From contig CAYGZY010000225.1 in the NCBI GenBank assembly GCA_964354485.1, positions 1 through 13,424 on the forward strand: a DNA stretch of 13,424 bases, in the 5' to 3' direction. The DNA is from CAYGXH01 sp964354485. Lineage in GTDB: Bacteria; Bacteroidota; Ignavibacteria; UBA10030; SZUA-254. Position 1 is the stretch's first letter; the number at the start of each line of letters is the position of its first letter. Shown piece by piece: positions 6,598-13,424 of this stretch. The translations under genes were made by a program, and so were the position numbers. The notes under the pieces were generated by a model that was given only the letters and a program-made list of their open reading frames with translations, had not been told where the DNA came from and made no database searches.

Positions 6598-8520
6598 ATG
6601 GCACTCAATCTTACACGGAAAATTATCAAGAAGCATCTCGTATCGGGCGAGATGATCCCCGGGAAAGAGATCGCTCTCAAAATCGATCAAACTCTCACAC
6701 AGGATGCTACCGGTACAATGGCGTACCTACAGTTTGAGGCAATGAGGATACCGAAAGTTAAAACGAAAGTTTCCGTGAGTTATGTAGATCATAATATGCT
6801 GCAAACCGACTTCATGAATGCGGATGATCACCGCTACCTGCAGAGTGTCGCAGCTAAATATGGCATATATTTCAGCAGACCCGGCAACGGTATATGTCAT
6901 CAGGTTCACAGGGAACGTTTTGCTGTACCAGGTCAGACACTTATCGGATCCGATAGTCATACACCGACAAGCGGCGGACTTGGCATGCTTGCAATCGGCG
7001 CCGGCGGTCTCGACGTAGCGATCGCTATGGCAGGACAGCCGTTTTATATGTCGATGCCAAGGATTCTCGGAGTAAAACTCACAGGTCGAAAACAACCATG
7101 GGTGAGCGGGAAAGATGTTATTCTTGAAATGTTACGACAACTTACAGTAAAGGGCGGCATCGGAAAGATCATCGAGTACTTCGGTCCGGGAGTAAAATCA
7201 CTTTCTGTCCATGACCGGTTCACCATTACCAACATGGGAGCAGAGCTTGGCGCCACGACCTCTATATTCCCGAGCGATGAAGCTGTGCAGAAGTATCTCA
7301 AAGCTCAGGGACGTGCAAAGGTTTGGAGAGAGCTCAAAGCCGATGATGGGGCAGAATATGATGATTTGATGGAACTCAACCTCGACGAGCTTGAGCCGCT
7401 CATCGCGCAACCCCACAATCCGGACAGTATTGTCAGAGTTCGCGACATCGAGGGCCTTCCAGTAGCGCAGGTATGTATCGGAAGTTGTACAAATTCATCC
7501 TTCTATGACCTTGCCGTTGCAGCTGCGATGTTGAAGGGTAAAACAGTCGCCCCTAATGTGTCATTTACACTGACGCCGGGTTCAAAGCAGGTTTTTGAGA
7601 TGATCGCACGCGAAAAAATCCTGGCGGATATAATTGCGTCCGGTGCGAGGATCCTGGAATCTGCTTGCGGACCGTGCATCGGGATGGGGCAAGCGCCGCC
7701 AACCGGCGCAGTGTCAATCAGAAGTTTTAACCGTAACTTCGAAGGGCGATCAGGAACAGCAGACGCGAAAGTCTATCTGGCAAGTCCAGAGGTATGTACC
7801 GCATGTACCCTTACCGGCGTGATCACCGACCCGCGAAGTCTGAAAATGAAAAAAATACGGATTGGAGACCCGCAGCATTACATCATCAACGATGAGATGA
7901 TCATTCCACCGCCGAAAAATGGCAAGGAGATTGAGATCGTTCGCGGACCAAACATTAAACCCCTGCCAAAATTCGATCCTATGCCTTCCAGCATCAGCGG
8001 CAGAGTACTTCTTAAAGTTTCCGACAACATTACGACAGATCACATTATGCCTGCCGGAGCGAAAGTGCTTCCGCTTCGCTCCAATATTCCGGCAATCAGC
8101 GAGTTTACATTCAGTCGTATCGATCCTGAATTTCCAAAACGCGCCAAAGAGTGGAGCGGCGGAATTGTTATCGGCGGAGAAAACTACGGACAGGGTTCAA
8201 GTCGTGAACACGCAGCCCTAGCACCCCGCTTCCTCGGTATAAAAGCCGTGATCGTGAAATCATTTGCCCGCATCCATCTCGCAAATTTAATTAATTTCGG
8301 CGTCATCCCGTTAACATTTCACGATCCGGACGATTATAAAAATATTGATCCGGGAGACGAGCTCGAAATATCCAATGTTCGGAATATTATTGAAAAAGGT
8401 GAAGACCTGACGGTTGTAAATAGAACCAAGAATGTAAAATTCAGAGCCGTGTATAATTTTACTGACCGTCAAAAAGCAATAATGATTGCAGGCGGCGCTC
8501 TGAATCATGCCCGAAGTTGA
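6598..8520 (+). CDS. acn: Aconitate hydratase (short, 640-residue type)
   Basis: The enzyme interconverts citrate and isocitrate through cis-aconitate with a 4Fe-4S cluster. The three cluster cysteines are visible: CIGSCTNSS gives Cys297 and ACGPCIG gives Cys357 and Cys360. Other family motifs are GSDSHTPTSGGLG (117-129), the C-terminal swivel-domain motif SDNITTDHIMPAG (475-487), and GGENYGQGSSREHAALAPR (526-544) with the catalytic serine and arginine loop. At 640 residues it is shorter than the roughly 890-residue AcnA type and belongs to the compact bacterial/archaeal form, with large and swivel domains in one chain. The ribosome-binding site is weak (TGGAAT). icd starts 56 bp downstream, so the two are very likely co-transcribed. 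Homoaconitase or isopropylmalate isomerase roles are unlikely next to gltA and icd. Confidence 0.95.
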   Translation: MALNLTRKIIKKHLVSGEMIPGKEIALKIDQTLTQDATGTMAYLQFEAMRIPKVKTKVSVSYVDHNMLQTDFMNADDHRYLQSVAAKYGIYFSRPGNGICHQVHRERFAVPGQTLIGSDSHTPTSGGLGMLAIGAGGLDVAIAMAGQPFYMSMPRILGVKLTGRKQPWVSGKDVILEMLRQLTVKGGIGKIIEYFGPGVKSLSVHDRFTITNMGAELGATTSIFPSDEAVQKYLKAQGRAKVWRELKADDGAEYDDLMELNLDELEPLIAQPHNPDSIVRVRDIEGLPVAQVCIGSCTNSSFYDLAVAAAMLKGKTVAPNVSFTLTPGSKQVFEMIAREKILADIIASGARILESACGPCIGMGQAPPTGAVSIRSFNRNFEGRSGTADAKVYLASPEVCTACTLTGVITDPRSLKMKKIRIGDPQHYIINDEMIIPPPKNGKEIEIVRGPNIKPLPKFDPMPSSISGRVLLKVSDNITTDHIMPAGAKVLPLRSNIPAISEFTFSRIDPEFPKRAKEWSGGIVIGGENYGQGSSREHAALAPRFLGIKAVIVKSFARIHLANLINFGVIPLTFHDPDDYKNIDPGDELEISNVRNIIEKGEDLTVVNRTKNVKFRAVYNFTDRQKAIMIAGGALNHARS

Positions 8521-8576
8521 GAGAAGATCGCGACACGTATAATTAAAACTTAAAAAACCACTGCCGAAGAAGAATT

Positions 8577-9995
8577 ATGGAAATGTTGAACATACCTCAA
8601 AACGGGAATAAAATTATTTTCTCTAGCGGCAAGCTGATGGTACCGGAGCACCCAATAATTCCATTCATTGAAGGTGACGGTACCGGTCCGGATATCTGGC
8701 GGGCATCTCAGCGAGTGATCAATACCGCAGTGGAGAATGCATACAGCGGAAAAAGAAAGATTGCCTGGATGGAAGTGTATGCAGGTGAAAAATCATACCA
8801 GATGTTTAAAACGTGGCTTCCGGATGAAACCGTTCAAGCCTTCCGTGATTACCTTGTTGGCATTAAGGGTCCGCTGACTACGCCCATAGGTGGGGGAATT
8901 CGCTCTCTTAATGTTGCACTCCGTCAGTTATTAGATCTTTACGTTTGCCTCAGACCTGTTCAGTACTTTCAGGGCGTTCCTTCGCCTGTAAAGAAACCGG
9001 AACTTGTTGATATGGTAATTTTCCGTGAGAACACCGAAGATATATACGCAGGTATAGAATTTCCGGCCGGTTCTAACGATGCACAGAAGGTGCTTAGCTT
9101 CCTCGAAAAGGAATTTCCCGCTTCGTTTAAGAAAATCCGATTCGCAACCAAAGCGAGTGTCGAAGAATGGAATAGCGCCGCCGGGAGAGACGGTACAGAG
9201 AATGATGTGAAAGTAAGTGTAGGATTCAAACCTGTGTCGCAGCAAGGTTCTGAACGGCTCATACGCGCTGCGATACAATACGCCGTGACCCATAAGCGCA
9301 AGTCTGTAACGTTCATACACAAAGGCAATATCATGAAGTTCACGGAGGGAGCATTCCGCGACTGGGGATATGATTTAGCGGAAAGAGAATTCGAAAGCGC
9401 AGTTTATACCTGGATGAAGTGGGAAAGGACGAAGAAGAAAAAGGGCGAGGAGGCGGCGAATTCCGAACAGAAGGAAGCGCTAGTAAACGGAAAAGTTCTG
9501 ATTAAAGACGCGATTGCAGATATTGCACTCCAGCAGGTGTTGACGCGTCCGGCAGAATTTGACGTCATCGCCACACTCAATCTAAACGGAGATTACATCA
9601 GCGACGCTCTTGCGGCACAGGTAGGTGGTATCGGAATCGCACCCGGCGGTAATATCAATTACATCACCGGGCATGCGGTATTTGAAGCTACTCACGGTAC
9701 TGCACCGAAATATGCAAATCTTGATAAAGTAAATCCCGGCTCTGTGATTCTCAGCGGTGAGATGATGCTGAGATATATCGGCTGGGGGGAAGCTGCTGAT
9801 CTAATCATAAGAGGATTGAATGGAACGATCAAATCGAAGGTTGTTACTTATGATTTTGCGCGACTGATGGAAGGCGCCAAAGAGGTGAAATGCTCAGAAT
9901 TCGGGGATGCGGTTATCGGAAACATGGACCGCCCGCCGGAGCGAAGCGTAGGCGGGCGGTTCAGACGACGAGGGATTAACTTTACAGCTGAATAA
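8577..9995 (+). CDS. icd: Isocitrate dehydrogenase (NADP type) with a repeat-derived C-terminal tail
   Basis: The enzyme oxidatively decarboxylates isocitrate to 2-oxoglutarate. It aligns along its length with E. coli Icd: IEGDGTGPDI (31-40), GGGIRSLNVALRQ (105-117, including Ser110, equivalent to the AceK-phosphorylated Ser113), RENTEDIYAG (150-159), KGNIMKFTEG (249-258) and NLNGDYISDALAAQVGG (335-351). HGTAPKY (373-379) with Tyr425 and Arg429 gives the Lys/Tyr/Tyr/Arg set of NADP-specific enzymes. Relative to E. coli there are extra residues around 190-215 and a Lys/Glu-rich insert at about 284-300. E. coli Icd ends at GDAIIENM; here the matching GDAVIGNM ends at Met450 and a 22-residue Arg-rich tail follows, encoded by a palindrome at 9928-9960. 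There are two possible starts, 8577 and 8583; neither has a strong ribosome-binding site. Confidence 0.95.
   Translation: MEMLNIPQNGNKIIFSSGKLMVPEHPIIPFIEGDGTGPDIWRASQRVINTAVENAYSGKRKIAWMEVYAGEKSYQMFKTWLPDETVQAFRDYLVGIKGPLTTPIGGGIRSLNVALRQLLDLYVCLRPVQYFQGVPSPVKKPELVDMVIFRENTEDIYAGIEFPAGSNDAQKVLSFLEKEFPASFKKIRFATKASVEEWNSAAGRDGTENDVKVSVGFKPVSQQGSERLIRAAIQYAVTHKRKSVTFIHKGNIMKFTEGAFRDWGYDLAEREFESAVYTWMKWERTKKKKGEEAANSEQKEALVNGKVLIKDAIADIALQQVLTRPAEFDVIATLNLNGDYISDALAAQVGGIGIAPGGNINYITGHAVFEATHGTAPKYANLDKVNPGSVILSGEMMLRYIGWGEAADLIIRGLNGTIKSKVVTYDFARLMEGAKEVKCSEFGDAVIGNMDRPPERSVGGRFRRRGINFTAE
9928..9960. repeat. GC-rich palindrome inside the 3' end of icd
   Basis: ACCGCCCGCC (9928-9937) and GGCGGGCGGT (9951-9960) are perfect 10-bp inverted repeats around a 13-nt loop, GGAGCGAAGCGTA. 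The reverse complement of the loop (TACGCTTCGCTCC) recalls the CCTACG and CTTCGG words in repeat copy C at 3020-3052. It starts one base after codon Met450, at the usual end of the icd protein. Confidence 0.85.
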
Positions 9996-10057
9996 TGTGG
10001 AGTGCAAATCCCCCCACATCTAAATTGAGATATATCATAAACAGCTTACCGTGTTTT

Positions 10058-11215
10058 TCATTCTTCAATCACTGAAAAGCCAATGTCCTCAAGACAATGA
10101 ACCAAATCCACCTGAGACTGTGGAATTTCGATGGTCGTTGCCGCAAATTCCCGCCGCGGTGGATATTCAGCGCGCAATTTATTAAAGTAACTTTTTCTTT
10201 CTTCCGGATTCAATTTAAAGACCTCCCGCAACCTTATATCGTCACTTTCAATGTCGTAGCACTTCCGGACTATCTCGTGGATTAATTTCGTGCTACCGTC
10301 AGATGGAGAAGTGACGCAAATTTTTGGTACTTCAGGCGGAGGTATTTTCCCTTCACTGCTCCAGTTCTGACCGGCGTGAAGGTACTGACTCATAGATTCG
10401 TAGATCATAACCGCACCATTTGTTTTCCCTTCGACGGAATAGCCGGCGATGTGCGGCGTCCCGATTGCGGCCATTGACATGACATCCACATTGATTTCCG
10501 GTTCCTTTTCCCAAACATCGAGGACTGCCGTTCGAAGGTGTCCCGTGCAAAGCGCTTTTCGGAGCGCTTCGGTTTTTACAACCAGACCGCGCGAAGTATT
10601 GATGAGAATCGAACCCGGTTTCATCGCTGCGATACGTCTTTCATCGAATAAATAATGCGTGGCATCGTTCCCCTCGTGTGTCAGGGGCACATGAAGTGTG
10701 ACGATATCCACTTCCATCAGATCATCGAGTGAAACTAATTCTGGACTACCAGATATACGCTCCAGAGGTGGATCATTTTGTAATACTCTCATTCCCAAGG
10801 CAGCTGCCTTAAGGACAACCTTACTCCCAACATTTCCAACTCCAACAACTCCTATCGTCATCCGCTGTAGATCTAATCCTAATCGTTTACTTAAAACGAG
10901 GATTGCCGCAACGATATATTCAGCAACAGAATTTGAGTTGCAGCCGGGAGCATATGCAAATCGAATTCCCTTTGAAGAAAGGTATTTAAGGTCTACATGG
11001 TCATAACCACTTGTTACAGCGCCAACGAACCGGACCTTACTTCCCTCCAGGATGTCTTTTCCGATTCGTGTAACAGATCGAACCAGAAGGATATCCGCAT
11101 CACGAACGGTATGCGATGTAATTGAATTTCCATCAACGAGTCGTACTTCCGCCAGGGGACCGTACATTGATTCGACAAATGGAATATTTGCATCAGCGAC
11201 GATTAAGATTCTCAT
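10058..11215 (-). CDS. pdxB: Erythronate-4-phosphate dehydrogenase
   Basis: PdxB oxidises 4-phosphoerythronate, the second step of the DXP-dependent route to pyridoxal 5'-phosphate. The 385-residue protein has the D-2-hydroxyacid dehydrogenase fold. GCNSNSVAEY (91-100) is a strong PdxB signature, VGVGNVGS (124-131) is the NAD-binding loop, and Arg209, Glu238 and His255 (in TPHIAGYSVEGK) form the catalytic set. The C-terminal dimerisation domain typical of PdxB is present, including LRAEYPPRREF (near 349-359), which separates it from SerA and other relatives. It converges with icd (62-bp gap) and lies 95 bp downstream of the VOC gene on the same strand. No clear ribosome-binding site precedes ATG 11215. 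The product would supply PLP to the two PLP enzymes in this window, though any regulatory link is speculation. Confidence 0.94.
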   Translation of the reverse strand: MRILIVADANIPFVESMYGPLAEVRLVDGNSITSHTVRDADILLVRSVTRIGKDILEGSKVRFVGAVTSGYDHVDLKYLSSKGIRFAYAPGCNSNSVAEYIVAAILVLSKRLGLDLQRMTIGVVGVGNVGSKVVLKAAALGMRVLQNDPPLERISGSPELVSLDDLMEVDIVTLHVPLTHEGNDATHYLFDERRIAAMKPGSILINTSRGLVVKTEALRKALCTGHLRTAVLDVWEKEPEINVDVMSMAAIGTPHIAGYSVEGKTNGAVMIYESMSQYLHAGQNWSSEGKIPPPEVPKICVTSPSDGSTKLIHEIVRKCYDIESDDIRLREVFKLNPEERKSYFNKLRAEYPPRREFAATTIEIPQSQVDLVHCLEDIGFSVIEE

Positions 11216-11310
11216 AGCATATTGCTAAAGTACGAAATATCCCGTGACTTTCCGCAAACTCTCTATTAATACATTTTGATGTAAATGTCAAGGATCACCG
11301 AGTAAAATGA

Positions 11311-11649
11311 CTAATGCTCCCGGTCGATCTCCAGAAATTCCACCGGAGCGCCATTATCCACGATGAAAGCAACTCTCACGCCCTCCGAAGGACTATTGGG
11401 TTTTATGAGTATTTCCTTGCCGGCAATCGCTGTTTCAAGATCATCAACAACAAAAGCAACATGTGGGACTGTCTTCACCAGATCGGGCAGCGAACAATCA
11501 GGATCGAACCGCATCCATTCAATACCATAGGCACTATCCTTGTATCCCGAGGTGTAACATTTATATTCCTCGATATAATCTTCTTCAGGAAGAGTCTTTG
11601 TAGTTGGTATACCTATATGATGATACTGCATCTTCTCCATGACTTTCAT
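11311..11649 (-). CDS. VOC (glyoxalase/bleomycin-resistance fold) family protein
   Basis: A single-domain VOC protein of 112 residues, or 109 if the ATG at 11640 is used. The typical pieces are the first strand YHHIGIP (9-15), VPHVAFVVDDLETAI (about 61-75) and the final strand PVEFLEI (102-108). The His of HHIGIP, the His of PHVAF and the Glu of EFLE sit where VOC enzymes bind metal, so it may be a metalloenzyme such as a lyase, isomerase or dioxygenase-like protein. The substrate is unknown. Its first ATG is three bases after the stop of the upstream metallo-beta-lactamase-fold gene, pointing to translational coupling. TGAGGA, which contains that stop codon, sits nine bases before ATG 11640 and makes the shorter start equally likely. 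Confidence 0.8.
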   Translation of the reverse strand: MKVMEKMQYHHIGIPTTKTLPEEDYIEEYKCYTSGYKDSAYGIEWMRFDPDCSLPDLVKTVPHVAFVVDDLETAIAGKEILIKPNSPSEGVRVAFIVDNGAPVEFLEIDREH

Positions 11650-11652
11650 TCC

Positions 11653-12432
11653 TCATTTATTCCTATAATCCAGAAGAATATATTTCATACCAGAATGTTC
11701 CTTTAAGACATCCAGCGAATATTTGTTACCAGCAATCCGTTCTACATTCGATTTCCCTTTGAGAAAATCTTCAGCTGTAGTTGGTAGAAACTGAGCCGCA
11801 TCTGTTTTGAAATGCATGGGAAAAACTATCATTTTCGGCTTTAATTGGGTGACTATCGAATCGGCTTGTGAAAGCGTAACTGTGTACTTTTCACCTACAG
11901 GTATCATGAGAACATCCACCTGACCGATTTTCTTCAGCTGTTCTACACTAAGAACAGTGCCGATATCACCCAGATCGACAACTCTGATCCCGTCGAATTC
12001 GAAAACAAAGATTGCATTAGCTGTCGGATTCATATTAGGATCGAAGTGATTGCTGAGTACATTGAAAATCCGTACGTCTTTTATCTTTTCATCGACAGGA
12101 ACGAAAGTATGATGCAATTCATCCCCTGCCTTACCCTGCATTCCATAAAGAACGCGTGGTTTACTTTTTGCGGCTTCCACGTAATTATGGTCGCGATGAT
12201 TGTGCGATACGGTGACAATATCGGCGGTCAGGTCAGCTGGCAACGGATAACCATCAAGCTTCATAGGATCTGTCAGAATTCGTGTACCCTGCGACGTTGT
12301 CATAATGAAGCAGGCTTGTCCGAAAAATGTAAATGTAACGTCATGCGATTTTTGTGCATCCAGTGGATAGCAGACGGTTATCAGTAACGCTAAAATAAAA
12401 ATAAATGAATTACATATTGAATACTTTTTCAT
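11653..12432 (-). CDS. Exported metallo-beta-lactamase-fold hydrolase (UlaG-like, COG2220 type)
   Basis: The 259-residue protein starts with a Sec-type signal: a KK n-region, a hydrophobic core to about residue 23 and a likely cut after LDAQ (about 27). The body is a metallo-beta-lactamase fold of the UlaG-like group: FFGQACFIMTTSQGTRILTD (about 36-55) opens the fold, VSHNHRDHNYV contains the metal motif HNHRDH, and further probable ligands are in LSNHFDP, VVDLGDIG, MIPVGEKYT and FPMHFKT. Relatives include lactonases and many uncharacterised hydrolases, so the substrate is open. ATG 12432 is preferred over an in-frame ATG at 12465 because GGAGG lies five bases upstream and it starts the signal peptide. 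It shares an operon with the VOC gene; an exported hydrolase with a cytoplasmic VOC partner suggests small-molecule breakdown, by inference. Confidence 0.82.
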   Translation of the reverse strand: MKKYSICNSFIFILALLITVCYPLDAQKSHDVTFTFFGQACFIMTTSQGTRILTDPMKLDGYPLPADLTADIVTVSHNHRDHNYVEAAKSKPRVLYGMQGKAGDELHHTFVPVDEKIKDVRIFNVLSNHFDPNMNPTANAIFVFEFDGIRVVDLGDIGTVLSVEQLKKIGQVDVLMIPVGEKYTVTLSQADSIVTQLKPKMIVFPMHFKTDAAQFLPTTAEDFLKGKSNVERIAGNKYSLDVLKEHSGMKYILLDYRNK

Positions 12433-12799
12433 ATAACCTCCATGGTGATCTATTATTATCTTCACAAGGATAGCGAAAAATACAAAAGAAATAGCGTCAA
12501 TACAAAGTATGGTCTTTATTATCCTGATTGATGGATCTCCCGCTTTAGGGAGGGTAAACAGAATACACAGATGCTAAAGATTAACACAGATTAAAATCCG
12601 GGAAAGACCAATACTATTTCATTGTAATCTGTCTATCCCTTCCTCGCATAAAAACAGTTGATGAGATCCCTCCGCCAGTCGGCGCTGGAACTCCTCAAAC
12701 AGGATCAGACCACGATCGAAGAAGTAGCAACAACGACAATGGAAGATTAACTCCCCTGCAAGTTGTATCCGCCCTAAATCGGATCTTTAATCGTTTCAC
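12433..12799. other. Intergenic region between the MBL-fold gene and mscL
   Basis: This 367-bp gap holds the promoter of the MBL-VOC operon (not identified), a small CTCCC-GCTTTA-GGGAG hairpin near 12538-12553, two ACACAGAT direct repeats (12565-12572 and 12584-12591) and, on the plus strand, an orphan coding fragment at 12661-12750. No T-run terminator is evident behind mscL; only a 5-bp ATCCG/CGGAT stem is seen near 12765-12783. Confidence 0.55.
12661..12750 (+). pseudogene. Orphan C-terminal remnant of a PilB/GspE-type secretion or pilus ATPase
   Basis: The plus strand encodes MRSLRQSALELLK followed by QDQTTIEEVATTTMED and a stop, 29 residues. This matches the conserved C-terminal end of type II secretion/type IV pilus assembly ATPases, where a Met-(Lys/Arg)-(Thr/Ser)-Leu-Arg helix is followed after about ten residues by (I/L)TT(I/V/L)EEV. 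The frame is closed upstream by a TAA at 12649-12651, and no Walker A, Walker B or zinc motif of the ATPase is nearby. It has no clear ribosome-binding site. It is best read as the leftover 3' end of a deleted gene, with a chance match less likely. The genes on both sides are on the other strand. Confidence 0.5.
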
Positions 12800-13234
12800 T
12801 TACTTACGCGTAATCACCGTGGTGCAATGTCCGCATTTCGTTGCCTGTATCGGTATGGTCATTTTACATTCCGGACATTCCTTCGTGGTCGGCACTGCGA
12901 CTGTCTCGGGTTTTTCTTCCTTCCGCCGCATTTTGTTCATCATCCGAATAACCATAAAGATGGCAAAAGCAACGATAATAAAATCTACCAATGTGTTGAG
13001 GAATACGCCATACCTCAAGAGAACCGCGGGTTGATCCCCGAGCGCTCCTTTTAAGGTTAAGGCAAAACTGCTGAAGTCAAGTCCTCCGAGGAGAAGTCCG
13101 ATAGGCGGCATAATGACATCATTCACGACTGAGCTTACAATTTTTCCGAATGCAGCGCCAATAATGATACCTACTGCCATATCAGCGACATTCCCTTTGA
13201 CGGCAAACTCGCGGAATTCTTTCATCATAGACAT
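12800..13234 (-). CDS. mscL: Large-conductance mechanosensitive channel MscL with C-terminal zinc ribbon
   Basis: MscL is a homopentameric inner-membrane channel that opens under membrane tension to release solutes in osmotic downshock. Residues 1-104 match E. coli MscL closely: KEFREFAVKGNV at the N-terminus, TM1 about 16-45 with GIIIGAAFGKIVSS, the MPPIGLLLGG turn, a short periplasmic loop, and TM2 about 75-98 (VDFIIVAFAIFMVI). In place of the usual C-terminal amphipathic helix bundle there is a KKxE-type linker and a CPEC...CGHC zinc ribbon (Cys120, 123, 134, 137). ATG 13234 was chosen over 13267 and 13240: AAAAGG lies seven bases upstream and the protein then starts MSMMKEFREF, like E. 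coli MSIIKEFREF. The 144-residue length is normal for the family. Confidence 0.95.
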   Translation of the reverse strand: MSMMKEFREFAVKGNVADMAVGIIIGAAFGKIVSSVVNDVIMPPIGLLLGGLDFSSFALTLKGALGDQPAVLLRYGVFLNTLVDFIIVAFAIFMVIRMMNKMRRKEEKPETVAVPTTKECPECKMTIPIQATKCGHCTTVITRK

Positions 13235-13286
13235 TGTCATACCTTTTATGTTTGTTGAATGAATCATGAATTAGAGACATCTGAAA

Positions 13287-13309
13287 AATTAAGAAAAATA
13301 TTCTTAATT
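13287..13309. repeat. Perfect 9-bp inverted repeat upstream of mscL
   Basis: AATTAAGAA (13287-13295), loop AAATA, TTCTTAATT (13301-13309). It lies about 53 bp before the mscL start. It is AT-rich and could be an operator, a weak terminator of an upstream gene, or chance. The remaining bases to 13424 hold no recognisable gene; a minus-strand frame ends at a TAA near 13332 but is too short to judge. Confidence 0.5.
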
Positions 13310-13424
13310 GAATGAGTATCAACACCTTCCTTTAGAACTCTCCTCCGCGAACCCAAGGGGACGAAGAAAAACGCCCAGCAACAAAGTAGAAAAATGCCAT
13401 CGAGTTAGCCAAGCAGCCAACGAA

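Noticed and set aside
9995..10058. Terminator between the convergent icd and pdxB genes
   Set aside because: ATGTGG/CCACAT and AAACA/TGTTT stems can be drawn, but they are 5-6 bp and the first has no T-run. A terminator is expected here, but none is convincing.
13332..13424. Possible 3' end of a minus-strand gene entering from the right edge
   Set aside because: About 30 codons are open to a TAA near 13332, but the translation shows no recognisable family and the stretch is too short to support a gene.

Overview
The window is a piece of bacterial chromosome with moderate GC, densely packed with metabolic genes and with short palindromic repeats in the gaps. No rRNA, tRNA, CRISPR array, phage gene or intact transposase is visible. 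The gene types (eukaryote-like citrate synthase, short 640-residue aconitase, PdxB, a deoxyhypusine-synthase homologue next to an ornithine-decarboxylase-like enzyme) and the repeat style suggest the Bacteroidota/Ignavibacteriota/Chlorobiota (FCB) side of the tree. That placement is an inference and is not proven by any marker gene here.

Layout. 1-2095, minus strand: a polyamine pair, a deoxyhypusine synthase family enzyme followed by a type III PLP ornithine/amino-acid decarboxylase that runs off the left edge. 2284-2820, minus: a small secreted NTF2-like (SnoaL/DUF4440) protein. 2865-3071: two adjacent palindromic repeat units. 3084-4418, minus: a class V aminotransferase-fold enzyme with a twin-arginine signal. 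4822-9995, plus: the oxidative branch of the TCA cycle in pathway order, citrate synthase (gltA), aconitase (acn) and NADP-type isocitrate dehydrogenase (icd). A likely terminator and a 495-bp repeat-rich gap separate gltA from acn-icd. 10058-11215, minus: pdxB of pyridoxal phosphate synthesis. 11311-12432, minus: an exported metallo-beta-lactamase-fold protein and a VOC protein, nearly touching. 12661-12750, plus: what looks like the orphan C-terminal end of a PilB/GspE-type ATPase. 12800-13234, minus: mscL with a C-terminal zinc ribbon.

The core metabolism is ordinary; the unexplained structure is mostly in the repeats. Two elements (2865-2945 and 6411-6497) have the same design: TGTC, a hairpin with 8-bp stem and 9-nt loop, CCAG, spacer, CTGG, a second 8-bp/9-nt hairpin, GACA. 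Their left stems differ by paired substitutions, as in REP/BIME elements. One copy sits inside a larger imperfect inverted repeat just upstream of acn. A related GC-rich palindrome lies exactly after the codon where E. coli-type isocitrate dehydrogenase normally ends, and appears to have added a 22-residue tail. Between gltA and acn there is also a pair of same-orientation hairpins with co-varying stems flanking a perfect 14-bp inverted repeat, an arrangement that could be a small IS200/IS605-derived (PATE-like) element. No complete new defence or mobile system is visible.
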